From Inquilinus sp. KBS0705 (lineage in GTDB: Bacteria > Bacteroidota > Bacteroidia > Sphingobacteriales > Sphingobacteriaceae), in NCBI GenBank assembly GCA_005938025.2, contig VCCI02000006.1, positions 1 to 64,000 on the forward strand: a stretch of 64,000 nucleotides of DNA, written 5' to 3'. Positions 50,413 through 58,988 of the stretch are shown one piece after another; the first letter of the stretch is position 1, and each line of letters begins with the position of its first letter. The position numbers and the translations under genes were made by a program. The notes below the pieces were generated by a model, which did not search any database, was not told the DNA's origin, and worked only from the letters and a program-made list of their open reading frames with translations.

Positions 50413-51000
50413 ATGAAAAAGTTGATCTTAAATTGTTTGATAGCCGCATCAGTTGTTTTAGCGGTATCATGTAATAGTAATAAAAGCCAGGGCAATGCCG
50501 ATAGTACACAAACTGCAGATAGCACCACTTCCGCAAGTTCGACTGCGGCCGCTACAGATTCGACCGCTAACACACCCGATTCGGCATTTGCCAATAAAGC
50601 CGCTTTAGGTGGCTTGATGGAAGTGCAATTAGGCAAATTAGCCCAGCAAAAAGGAGCATCGGCAGCAGTTGTACAATTTGGTACCATGATGGTGAACGAC
50701 CATACCATGGCCGCTGCTATGCTGGATAGTATTGCAACCTCAAAAAAAGTAGCTTTACCCAAAACGCTCGACGATAAGTTTCAGCAGGATTATGACAAGT
50801 TTGCAAAAACAGACAAGAAGAGTTTTGATAAAACCTATATAGACTATATGGTGAAGGACCATAAAGAAGATATAGAAGAATATAAAAAGGAAGCTGAAAA
50901 GGGTAAGGATGCCGAATTTAAAGCCTTTGCAGGCAAGCATGTGCCCATACTGCAAAAACACTTGCAAAAGGCACAGGAGATACAAAAAACACTTAAGTAA
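50413..51000 (+). CDS. DUF4142 lipoprotein
   Basis: 195 aa with a lipobox (VVLAVSCNS). A low-complexity Ser/Thr/Ala linker (about residues 22-55) is followed by a helical DUF4142 domain of ferritin-like fold. This has LMEVQLGKLAQQKGASAAVVQFGTMMVNDHTMAA at the start and VPILQKHLQKAQEIQKTLK at the end. Biological function is unknown; members are exported in many Bacteroidota and Proteobacteria. The gene stands alone between two terminators (50331-50362 and 51002-51034). Confidence 0.9.
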   Translation: MKKLILNCLIAASVVLAVSCNSNKSQGNADSTQTADSTTSASSTAAATDSTANTPDSAFANKAALGGLMEVQLGKLAQQKGASAAVVQFGTMMVNDHTMAAAMLDSIATSKKVALPKTLDDKFQQDYDKFAKTDKKSFDKTYIDYMVKDHKEDIEEYKKEAEKGKDAEFKAFAGKHVPILQKHLQKAQEIQKTLK

Positions 51001-51001
51001 C

Positions 51002-51034
51002 AAAAAAGCTTCCCGGTTAGGGGAAGCTTTTTTT
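51002..51034 (+). terminator. Intrinsic terminator after the DUF4142 gene
   Basis: AAAAAAGCTTCCC and GGGGAAGCTTTTTTT form a stem around a GGTTA loop and end in a T-run. It immediately follows the stop codon at 50998-51000 and lies before the convergent BSP gene. Confidence 0.92.
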
Positions 51035-51068
51035 GTTTAAAAAATTTTTGCGTTTGGTATAGCTTTGG

Positions 51069-51740
51069 TTAAATGTTGGGGTTAGCTGCGTATGCTTTCC
51101 ATAATTCATCAACAGATTTGCCGGTTAGGCTGGCCCAGGTGTTATCATTATAAGTATGCTTACGCATAATTTCGTCAAGCTTTTTAACAGTGCCTTTTTT
51201 AACCTTGGTTTCTACCCAAAATAAAAAGCGGGCGGTAACCCGGTAGGCGTTATCATAGTTTTGTTTAGCATCAAACGACGGGAACTGCCAGCGGGCCGCA
51301 TCATTTGCTACTCCATGTTCATGGCGTACATAGTCGGCAATACCTTCGGTAAGCCAGCCGGGGCCGTTACTGTCGCCATAATCCTGGGCTATATGCATCA
51401 CCTCGTGGGTAACTACATCAACGTCGGCAGGGTGCTTGGTCATATAGGCAGGGCTAAATACTACGCGGCCATTGTCTGTAGCAGCAACACCGTGGTAAGC
51501 GGTATCAATAAAAAACACCACCTGCTTAAGGCTTTTTTTATTGTACTCCTGCACAATTTTTGGATAAACAATAAAAAATGTGCTGATCAGTTTTTGAGTG
51601 ATGGCGTTATCAAAATGCTCATCGTTACCACTTACAATAAGTGTGTAGCCTGCTCTTTTAATGGTGTCGGCACCAGCTGCTAAAGCCGTATTATAGGCAA
51701 TGGCTATTAATAGTGAGGTAAATAATAGGGTCTTCTTCAT
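51069..51740 (-). CDS. Secreted basic-secretory-protein-like metallopeptidase
   Basis: 223 aa from ATG 51740 (MKKTLLFTSLLIAIAYNTALAAG), giving a clean signal peptide; a frame to 51752 is longer by four residues. The zinc motif HEVMH (in VTHEVMHIAQDYGDSNGPGWLTEGIADYVRH) with the downstream Glu in TEGIADY is a gluzincin-like site. This belongs to the basic secretory protein (BSP) family known from plants and bacteria. Substrate and role are unknown. It is monocistronic and convergent with the DUF4142 gene. Confidence 0.82.
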   Translation of the reverse strand: MKKTLLFTSLLIAIAYNTALAAGADTIKRAGYTLIVSGNDEHFDNAITQKLISTFFIVYPKIVQEYNKKSLKQVVFFIDTAYHGVAATDNGRVVFSPAYMTKHPADVDVVTHEVMHIAQDYGDSNGPGWLTEGIADYVRHEHGVANDAARWQFPSFDAKQNYDNAYRVTARFLFWVETKVKKGTVKKLDEIMRKHTYNDNTWASLTGKSVDELWKAYAANPNI

Positions 51741-51907
51741 GTTCATGCGCAAAAATAATATTTTGCCTCTGCATCATCCTATCTATCGTTAATGTTACAT
51801 AGCCTGTGGTGCGACGGTAAGGTAATAGATTAATGCGACACACAGGCAATAGCAAACCAATACCACTTTTTATTTGCAATTGTATAAGCACTTATATAAA
51901 TTGCATC

Positions 51908-52405
51908 ATGAATTTGTATCAAAGCTTAGGTTACCTGGTTTTGGGCAGCCGTTTAAGGCGCATGAGCGAAACCTTTTTGGCCGAAATAAACCGCATATAT
52001 CAGAACGAAGGGATAGACTTTGATGCCGGATGGTTCCCGGTTTTTTATTTATTGTCAAAAAACGACTCTCTGTCTATAAAAGAACTAAGCGAACAAACCG
52101 AGGTATCACACCCGGCAGCAAGTCAGTTAATAACCAATCTGAAAAACCGCAAACTGGTCGAAACCTCTGTTTGCACCGACGACGGCCGCAGGCAACTGGT
52201 ACAGTTTACCCCAAAGGGCCGTGTTTTGCTGGAACAAATATTGCCCGTTTGGGATGCCATTAGCAGCGGCATGAACGAAATGGCAGAAAGCGACCCCACC
52301 ATTGCGGAGCTGCTGCCCGCTATATCCGCATTAGAAAATACTTTCCGCACGGCTAACCTGGCGAGCAGGGTGAGTGACAAACTAAATGCTGTACCCAATG
52401 AATAG
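51908..52405 (+). CDS. MarR-family transcriptional regulator upstream of hut genes
   Basis: 165 aa from ATG 51908 (MNLYQSLGYLVLGSRLRRM). An upstream ATG at 51833 would add 25 residues that do not fit the family. The winged helix is visible: LSIKELSEQTEVSHPAASQLITNLKNRKLVETSVCTDDGRRQLVQFTPKG. MarR proteins repress neighbouring genes and respond to small ligands. The hutH frame overlaps its 3' end (ATG 52386 or 52398, stop at 52403-52405), so it is cotranscribed with the histidine genes and probably regulates them. That would differ from the HutC/HutP regulators of other phyla. The ligand might be urocanate or histidine; that is only inference from position. Confidence 0.85.
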   Translation: MNLYQSLGYLVLGSRLRRMSETFLAEINRIYQNEGIDFDAGWFPVFYLLSKNDSLSIKELSEQTEVSHPAASQLITNLKNRKLVETSVCTDDGRRQLVQFTPKGRVLLEQILPVWDAISSGMNEMAESDPTIAELLPAISALENTFRTANLASRVSDKLNAVPNE

Positions 52406-53957
52406 TTTTGACTATGGCACCGGCCACCTAACAATTGGTATTTGCCTGGATATTGCCGCGGGCAAGGTACAGGGCATTATTGCCGATGAAGCTGCAAATC
52501 GCATTAAAATATCGTGGCTGGAGGTGGAGAAGATAGTACACGCGCAAAAGCCGGTTTATGGTATCAATACTGGTTTTGGCCCGCTTTGCGATACCCGTAT
52601 ATCCGAAAAAGACACCAGCCTGCTGCAAAGTAATATATTAAAAAGCCATAGCGTAGGCGTGGGTAAACCCATCCCGCAGGAAATTGCCAAACTGATGCTG
52701 ATTACCAAGGTGCATGCTTTGGCGCAGGGTTACTCGGGCATTGCGCCGCAAACGTTGGCTCGCATTATATGGCATATAGATAATGATATCATCCCGGTAG
52801 TTCCCGAAAAAGGCTCGGTAGGTGCATCGGGCGATTTGGCGCCGCTGTCGCATTTGTTTTTACCGCTTATAGGTTTGGGTTTTGTGGTTGTTGGCGATGA
52901 AAAACATCCGGCGGCGCAGGTACTGCAAAAAAACAACTTACAGCCATTAGTACTTGGACCGAAAGAAGGCCTGGCCTTAATAAATGGTACGCAGTTTATA
53001 CTGGCATTTGCTATAAAAGCAGTGCAGCGTTTGCATAATGCTTTAAACGTTGCCGACCTGATCGGTGCCATGTCATTAGAGGGGCTTAAGGGCTCGTCAC
53101 GGCCATTTGACGCACGGTTGCATGGCATTCGCCCCTTCAAAGGAACAAAGTACGTAGCGCGGCGATTAGCCGCCCTGCTGAATGGCTCAGATATAGGCAG
53201 CTCGCATGTAGATTGCGACAGGGTGCAGGATCCCTATTCGTTGCGTTGCATGCCGCAGGTGCATGGCGCATCGCGGAACGCCTGGCTGCATTTAAAAGAG
53301 CTAACCGAAATAGAATTAAATTCCGTTACCGATAACCCTGTTATTTTTAACGCGGATGATACCATAAGCGGGGGCAATTTTCACGGGCAGCCATTAGCCA
53401 TGCCTTTAGATTATGCCACCGTAGCCGCTGCCGAATTAGGCAATATTGCCGATCGACGCTGTTACCTGATGAGCGAGGGACGATACGGCTTGCCCAAACT
53501 TCTAACAGACGATGCCGGGCTAAATTCGGGCCTGATGATACCGCAATACACTACCGCCGCATTGGTTACCGAAAATAAAACGCTTTGCTTCCCGGCCAGC
53601 GCCGATAGCGTGCCAACTTCTTTAGGGCAGGAGGATCATGTTTCTATGGGTTCTATCAGCGGGCGCAAGCTGCACATGGTGATAGATAATATCGAGTACA
53701 TACAGGCCATCGAATTATTATACGCTTCGCAGGCATTGGATTTTCGCAGGCCCTTGCAAAGTACCCCGGTGATAGAGGCCTGCCACCAGGTGGTGAGGCA
53801 GCATGTGCCCTTTATAAAAGAGGACCGCATTTTTGCCGACGATATAAACGCCCTGCATCAATTAATTATAAGCGGCCGGTTTGAGCAAGTTGCCGGCGAT
53901 GCCGCCCAAAAACATAACATCAACCTAAATAGCGATGACGAGTTCGGAATTTATTAA
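52398..53957 (+). CDS. hutH: Histidine ammonia-lyase
   Basis: 519 aa from ATG 52398 (MNSFDYGTGHL); an ATG at 52386 is also possible. The MIO cofactor precursor triad Ala-Ser-Gly lies in KGSVGASGDLAPLSHL. Other conserved segments are VYGINTGFGPLCDTRIS, EGLALINGTQF and DNPVIFNADDTISGGNFHGQPLAM. It converts L-histidine to urocanate, the first step of the Hut pathway. The gene overlaps the end of the MarR gene, and its 3' end overlaps the hutU start by 23 bp, so translation is probably coupled. Length is normal. Confidence 0.95.
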   Translation: MNSFDYGTGHLTIGICLDIAAGKVQGIIADEAANRIKISWLEVEKIVHAQKPVYGINTGFGPLCDTRISEKDTSLLQSNILKSHSVGVGKPIPQEIAKLMLITKVHALAQGYSGIAPQTLARIIWHIDNDIIPVVPEKGSVGASGDLAPLSHLFLPLIGLGFVVVGDEKHPAAQVLQKNNLQPLVLGPKEGLALINGTQFILAFAIKAVQRLHNALNVADLIGAMSLEGLKGSSRPFDARLHGIRPFKGTKYVARRLAALLNGSDIGSSHVDCDRVQDPYSLRCMPQVHGASRNAWLHLKELTEIELNSVTDNPVIFNADDTISGGNFHGQPLAMPLDYATVAAAELGNIADRRCYLMSEGRYGLPKLLTDDAGLNSGLMIPQYTTAALVTENKTLCFPASADSVPTSLGQEDHVSMGSISGRKLHMVIDNIEYIQAIELLYASQALDFRRPLQSTPVIEACHQVVRQHVPFIKEDRIFADDINALHQLIISGRFEQVAGDAAQKHNINLNSDDEFGIY

Positions 53958-55608
53958 AACATACGCCAATCACCCCGTTTACAAAGCGCCGGTGGGTACA
54001 CAATTGCATGCCAAAAGCTGGCAAACCGAAGCACCCTTGCGTATGCTGTTAAACAACCTGGATGGGCAGGTTGCCGAAAACCCCGACGAGCTGGTGGTAT
54101 ACGGTGGCATAGGCCAGGCCGCCCGCAACCCCGAGTCGCTGCGAAAAATTATTGAAATTTTGCTGGAACTGGACGAGGACCATTCCTTGCTGGTACAATC
54201 GGGTAAGCCGGTGGGTATTATTCGCAGCCACGCACAGGCGCCAAGGGTTTTAATAGCCAACAGCAACCTGGTACCGGCATGGGCCACCTGGGAGCATTTT
54301 AATAAGCTACGCGCTGATGGCCTGATGATGTACGGCCAGATGACCGCCGGCAGCTGGATCTATATTGGTACGCAAGGTATTTTACAAGGCACTTACGAAA
54401 CCTTTGTAGAAGCGGGCCGGCAACATTTTAACAACGATTTAACGGGTAAGCTGATAGTAAGCGCCGGCATTGGGGGCATGGGTGGCGCCCAACCGCTGGC
54501 CGCTACTATGGCAGGTGCCGTATTTTTAGGTGCCGATGCTGATGTAACCCGCATACAAAAGCGGATAGACAGTAAGTATATAGACAGGCTTACCCACTCT
54601 TACGAGGAGGCTATTAGCTGGGTGCAAAATGCGATGGCGAAAGGCGAGGCACTATCTGTTGGCCTGGTGAGCGATGCTGGTGATATGCTGGAACGTTTGA
54701 TAGCCGACGGCATTGTGCCTCATATGGTAACCGACCAAACATCGGCACACGATCCGCTGAATGGTTACATCCCTAACGGCTTGAGCCTGCAACAAGCGGC
54801 AGATTTGCGCAAGGCAGATGCTGTAGAATATAAACGATTATCGCTAAAAAGCATGGCGCGCCATGTAGGTTTTATGCTGCAGCTGCAAAAACTGGGTTCG
54901 GTTACTTTTGATTATGGCAACAACCTGCGCGAGTTTGCCAAGCAAGGCGGCGAGCAAAATGCCTACGATTTTCCGGGGTTTACACCGGCCTTTATACGCC
55001 CGCTGTTTTGCGAGGGCAAGGGGCCGTTCCGTTGGGTGGCCTTATCCGGCGATCCGGAAGATATTTATACTACAGACAGGGCGCTAATGGAAGCCTTTCC
55101 CGAAAATAAACCGCTGATAAACTGGTTAGAGAAGGCACAAAAACAGATCGCCTTCCAAGGGTTACCGGCCCGTATTTGCTGGCTGGGCATGGGCGACCGC
55201 GAAAAGGCAGGTTTGATATTTAACAACCTGGTAGCAACAGGCAAGGTAAAAGGCCCAATAGTGATCGGTCGTGACCATTTAGATTGCGGCTCGGTAGCAT
55301 CGCCAAACCGGGAGACGGAATCAATGAAGGATGGCTCGGATGCGGTATCGGATTGGCCATTGCTTAACCTGATGGTCAATACATCGGGCGGGGCAACATG
55401 GGTATCGTTCCATCATGGTGGCGGGGTAGGCATGGGCTACTCGCAGCATGCGGGTATGGTGGTAGTAGCCGATGGTACCGAACGCGCGGCCACCTGCCTT
55501 AAACGGGTTTTGCATAACGACCCTGCAATGGGTATCTTCCGCCATACCGATGCCGGTTACGACAAAGCGGCCGAGTGGGGCGAAAGATTTGGATTAAGGG
55601 TGTGGTAG
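53935..55608 (+). CDS. hutU: Urocanate hydratase
   Basis: 557 aa. NAD+-dependent urocanase with characteristic parts: MLLNNLDGQVAENPDELVVYGG, RNPESLRKI, GTYETFVEAGRQHF, VSAGIGGMGGAQPLAAT and GRDHLDCGSVASPNRETE. The last segment includes the conserved region around the active-site Cys. It converts urocanate to imidazolone propionate, the second Hut step. Its start ATG 53935 overlaps the hutH reading frame by 23 bp in a different phase. It is followed by a 223-bp repeat-rich spacer before hutI. Confidence 0.96.
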   Translation: MTSSEFIKTYANHPVYKAPVGTQLHAKSWQTEAPLRMLLNNLDGQVAENPDELVVYGGIGQAARNPESLRKIIEILLELDEDHSLLVQSGKPVGIIRSHAQAPRVLIANSNLVPAWATWEHFNKLRADGLMMYGQMTAGSWIYIGTQGILQGTYETFVEAGRQHFNNDLTGKLIVSAGIGGMGGAQPLAATMAGAVFLGADADVTRIQKRIDSKYIDRLTHSYEEAISWVQNAMAKGEALSVGLVSDAGDMLERLIADGIVPHMVTDQTSAHDPLNGYIPNGLSLQQAADLRKADAVEYKRLSLKSMARHVGFMLQLQKLGSVTFDYGNNLREFAKQGGEQNAYDFPGFTPAFIRPLFCEGKGPFRWVALSGDPEDIYTTDRALMEAFPENKPLINWLEKAQKQIAFQGLPARICWLGMGDREKAGLIFNNLVATGKVKGPIVIGRDHLDCGSVASPNRETESMKDGSDAVSDWPLLNLMVNTSGGATWVSFHHGGGVGMGYSQHAGMVVVADGTERAATCLKRVLHNDPAMGIFRHTDAGYDKAAEWGERFGLRVW

Positions 55609-55831
55609 TTGGATGGTAAGTAGAGCATGGTTGATTGGTGAGTGGTCGGATGCGACACATAATAAAAACCGTCATTGCGAGGAACGAAGCAATCTCCCGT
55701 GAAAGCAATTATATACATGTCATTTCGAACGATAGTGAGAAATCTTGTTCAAATGATAGGTGTCGAACCTGGTACGATGAACAAGATTTCTCCTCGTACC
55801 TCGTTCGAAATGACATGGTTTATTAAATAAA
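55609..55831. repeat. Repeat-filled spacer between hutU and hutI
   Basis: A one-armed TCATTGCGAGGAACGAAGCAATC word (about 55672-55694) is followed by a complete palindromic element at 55717-55816. That element's arms, ATGTCATTTCGAACGATAG and CGTTCGAAATGACAT, pair well and its inner arms GAAATCTTGTTC/GAACAAGATTTC are perfect. The same family is at 24600-24697. The element ends 16 bp before the hutI ATG, inside a presumed operon. Confidence 0.8.
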
Positions 55832-57055
55832 ATGAAAAAACTAATTGGTCCGTTTACACAAATTTTGCCGTTATCAGGCTTGCCTTTAAAAGGTGCCCTG
55901 AGGGATGAGCAGTTGCGCATCATACCCAACGGCGGTGTGCTGGTAGCGGACGGACTGATTATGGCTGTTGACGATTTTGATACGCTGCGAAAGGATAATC
56001 CATCAAGCCCAATAGAAGAAATTACCGGCGAAAAAATACTGCTGCCGGGCTTTATAGATTGCCATACCCATATTTGCTATGCAGGGACAAGGGCCAAAGA
56101 CTATGCAATGCGCATAGCGGGTAAAACTTACCTGGAGATAGCCCAATCAGGCGGTGGGATATGGGATACCGTTACCCAAACCCGTTTAGCTGATGAAGCA
56201 ACGCTTGTTAAATCATTAGTGAACAGGGCCAATCGCCATCTATCCGAAGGCGTAACCACCATAGAAGTAAAAAGCGGCTATGGTTTAAGTTTGGAGGAGG
56301 AGTTAAAACAGTTAAGGGCTATAAAAGCGGCATCACATCAAACGAAAGCCAATTTAATACCCACCTGCCTTGCCGCCCACATGGTCCAAAGAGATTTTGC
56401 AGGCTCGCAGGCGGAGTATTTGCAGTATGTGGCAGATAATCTGTTGCCTGTTATCAAACAGGAACAGCTGACTAATAGGGTGGATATTTTCATTGAAAAA
56501 AGCGCCTTTGATACAAAAAATGCACTCGCCTATCTTAAAAAAGCTAAAGAAATGGGCTTTTATATCACCGTTCACGCCGATCAGTTTACAGCGGGCGGCA
56601 GTGCAGTAGCGGTTGAAGCAGGTGCGTTATCTGCTGACCATTTAGAAGCTTCCGGAGAAGCTGAAATAAAGCTACTGGCAGCTTCTGCTACGGTAGCCGT
56701 TGCATTGCCCGGCGCATCGTTAGGTTTGGGTATGCCCTATACACCGGCCCGTAAATTATTAGATGCCGGTGCCTGCCTGGCCATTGCCAGCGACTGGAAC
56801 CCCGGTTCGGCACCTATGGGCGATCTGCTGATGCAGGCAGCGGTGATGAGCGCGGGTGAAAAATTAACTACAGCCGAAGTATTTGCAGGATTAACCTACC
56901 GTGCGGCGGCAGCTTTAAAATTAAACAAGCGTGGTATATTAGCATCCGGAATGTACGCTGATATGCAGGCTTACCCCGTAAACGATTATCGCGACATATT
57001 ATATTACCAGGGTAAATTAAAACCGGACGAGGTATGGATTGGCGGTAGCAAATAA
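55832..57055 (+). CDS. hutI: Imidazolonepropionase
   Basis: 407 aa amidohydrolase. The metal-binding pair is in LPGFIDCHTHICYAGTR, followed by KTYLEIAQSGGGIWDTVTQTR and the lid VTTIEVKSGYGLSLEEELK. Further blocks are FYITVHADQFTAGGSAVAVE and LAIASDWNPGSAPMGDLLM, giving the catalytic His and Asp. It converts imidazolone propionate to N-formimino-L-glutamate. The gene follows hutU after the palindromic repeat and precedes ftcD by 157 bp. Start ATG 55832 is consistent with the family. Confidence 0.95.
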   Translation: MKKLIGPFTQILPLSGLPLKGALRDEQLRIIPNGGVLVADGLIMAVDDFDTLRKDNPSSPIEEITGEKILLPGFIDCHTHICYAGTRAKDYAMRIAGKTYLEIAQSGGGIWDTVTQTRLADEATLVKSLVNRANRHLSEGVTTIEVKSGYGLSLEEELKQLRAIKAASHQTKANLIPTCLAAHMVQRDFAGSQAEYLQYVADNLLPVIKQEQLTNRVDIFIEKSAFDTKNALAYLKKAKEMGFYITVHADQFTAGGSAVAVEAGALSADHLEASGEAEIKLLAASATVAVALPGASLGLGMPYTPARKLLDAGACLAIASDWNPGSAPMGDLLMQAAVMSAGEKLTTAEVFAGLTYRAAAALKLNKRGILASGMYADMQAYPVNDYRDILYYQGKLKPDEVWIGGSK

Positions 57056-57212
57056 GAGGGGGGCTATGCGATTCCTTCCCTGGGGAAGGAGGAGGAAGGG
57101 GTTATTTAACATGCGATGTGTCGCCGCGACAACCCCTCCCTGCCATCGCTCCGCCCAACACACCCCTCCCGTGGGGAGGGAATAATTTAATGAACAATGA
57201 ACAATTGAACCA
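57056..57212. repeat. Repeat-containing spacer between hutI and ftcD
   Basis: It has TTCCTTCCCTGGGGAAGGAGG and CACCCCTCCCGTGGGGAGGG palindromes, then AATGAACAATGAACAATTGAACC (57188-57212), the TTCATTGGTTCAATTGTTCATT family seen at 38912-38956. The last repeat runs directly into the ftcD start codon. Confidence 0.6.
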
Positions 57213-58898
57213 ATGAACCAACTAATTGAATGTGTACCCAATTTTAGCGAAGGTGTGAACCTATCCATCATCAAACAAATAACAGATGAAGTGGAATCGG
57301 TTGAGGGTGTTCGCCTGCTGAATATAGACCCGGGCAAGGCCACAAACCGCACCGTGGTAACCTTTGTTGGCGAACCTGAGCAGGTGATACAGGCAGCGTT
57401 TTTAGCCATCAAAAAAGCGGGTGAACTGATAGATATGAGCAAACACAAAGGCGAGCATCCCCGTATGGGTGCAACCGATGTTTGTCCGCTGATACCGATA
57501 GCCAACATCACTATGGCCGAAACTGCCGAATACGCTAAAAAGCTGGCTAACCGTGTGGGAGAAGAATTGGCTATCCCCGCATATTTATATGAACATGCGC
57601 AGGCCGATAAAAAGCGCAACAACCTGTCGGTTATTCGCTCGGGCGAGTACGAGGGCTTCTTCAAAAAAATAAAATTACCGGAATGGAAACCTGATTTTGG
57701 CCCTGCTGAAATGGATGCCAAACGCGGCGCTACGGTTATTGGCGCAAGGGATTTTCTGATCGCTTATAATGTAAACCTAAATACCACATCAACCCGCAGG
57801 GCAAATGCGATAGCCTTTGATGTGCGCGAGGCAGGTCGTGTAATGCGAGAAGGTGACCCGGTTACAGGCAAGGTGATTACTGATGAAAACGGCAAACCTG
57901 TATCTATACCTGGCTCGTTAAAAAGTGTAAAAGCTATTGGTTGGTATATAGAGGAATATGGCGTAGCACAAATATCCATGAACCTTACCAATATTGAGGT
58001 AACACCTATACATATAGCTTTTGACGAGGTTTGCAAAAAGGCCAATGAGCGCGGCATACGCGTAACCGGCAGCGAACTAGTGGGCCTGATACCGCTAAAG
58101 GCGATGCTGGATGCCGGCAAATACTTTTTGCGTAAGCAGCAGCGCTCGGTAGGGGTAAGCGAAGCAGAGCTGATCAAAATAGCTATTAATTCGATGGGTT
58201 TAGATGAGTTGGGGCCTTTTAACCCCGACGAACGTATAATTGAATACTTGCTTCGCGATACCGCATCAGGCAAGTTAGCAGGCATGACGCTTACCGCCTT
58301 TGCCGACGAAACCGCGAGCGAAAGTCCTGCACCGGGCGGCGGCTCTATATCTGCCTATTTAGGCGTGCTTGGCGCATCTTTGGCAACAATGGTAGCTAAC
58401 CTGTCCTCGCATAAAAAAGGTTGGGATAGCCGCTGGGAAGAGTTTAGCGACTGGGCAGAGCAGGGGCAGGCCTACAAGGATGAATTACTGCGATTAGTTG
58501 ATTTAGATACTGCCGCTTTTAATAAAATTATGGAGGCATTCAGCCTTTCTAAAAGTACTGACGCCGAAAAAGCCGCCCGCGATAAAGCCATACAGGATGC
58601 TACTAAATATGCAATTGAGGTGCCATTTAAAGTAATGGAAACCGCTTATAACAGCTTAGCGCTGATAAAGGCAATGGTAAATACCGGCAACCCCAATTCG
58701 GTTACAGATGCCGGTGTGGCGGCTTTATGCGTACGCTCCGCAGTGATAGGCGCTTTTATGAATGTGAAGATAAACGCGCAGGGCTATAAGGATAAAACCT
58801 ATACCGCCGATATTATTGCCCGTGGCAACGACATTGAAGCCAAAACAATAGTAGCGGAAAAAGAGATAATTGAGTTGGTTAATAGTAAGATAGTTTAA
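57213..58898 (+). CDS. ftcD: Bifunctional glutamate formimidoyltransferase/formimidotetrahydrofolate cyclodeaminase
   Basis: 561 aa, a fusion of two enzymes. The formiminotransferase part (about residues 1-330) starts MNQLIECVPNFSEGVN and includes HKGEHPRMGATDVCPLIPI and ARDFLIAYNVNLNT. The cyclodeaminase part (about 355-561) begins LTAFADETASESPAPGGGSISAYLG. The enzyme transfers formimino from formiminoglutamate to tetrahydrofolate and then releases ammonia. This replaces the HutG or HutF/HutG endings used in other bacteria. Last gene of the hut block, followed by a strong hairpin. The start lies inside a repeat tract, but the N-terminal motif supports it. Confidence 0.93.
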   Translation: MNQLIECVPNFSEGVNLSIIKQITDEVESVEGVRLLNIDPGKATNRTVVTFVGEPEQVIQAAFLAIKKAGELIDMSKHKGEHPRMGATDVCPLIPIANITMAETAEYAKKLANRVGEELAIPAYLYEHAQADKKRNNLSVIRSGEYEGFFKKIKLPEWKPDFGPAEMDAKRGATVIGARDFLIAYNVNLNTTSTRRANAIAFDVREAGRVMREGDPVTGKVITDENGKPVSIPGSLKSVKAIGWYIEEYGVAQISMNLTNIEVTPIHIAFDEVCKKANERGIRVTGSELVGLIPLKAMLDAGKYFLRKQQRSVGVSEAELIKIAINSMGLDELGPFNPDERIIEYLLRDTASGKLAGMTLTAFADETASESPAPGGGSISAYLGVLGASLATMVANLSSHKKGWDSRWEEFSDWAEQGQAYKDELLRLVDLDTAAFNKIMEAFSLSKSTDAEKAARDKAIQDATKYAIEVPFKVMETAYNSLALIKAMVNTGNPNSVTDAGVAALCVRSAVIGAFMNVKINAQGYKDKTYTADIIARGNDIEAKTIVAEKEIIELVNSKIV

Positions 58899-58911
58899 GA
58901 TTTAAATACAA

Positions 58912-58961
58912 AGAAGGCGCAAAGATCGCAGAGTTTTTCTCTGCGTATCTTTGCGCCTTCT
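58912..58961. terminator. Bidirectional hairpin between ftcD and parE
   Basis: AGAAGGCGCAAAGATCGCAGAG (58912-58933) pairs nearly perfectly with CTCTGCGTATCTTTGCGCCTTCT around a TTTTT loop. It sits between convergent genes. The GCAAAGA-GGCGCAAAGA-like sequence also has the look of a dispersed element. Confidence 0.75.
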
Positions 58962-58988
58962 CCGTACACTCCGCGGTTAAAATCTTCT

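Noticed and set aside
57017..57721. 234-codon open frame on the minus strand
   Set aside because: It overlaps the hutI end, a repeat spacer and the start of ftcD; ftcD is certain from its motifs.
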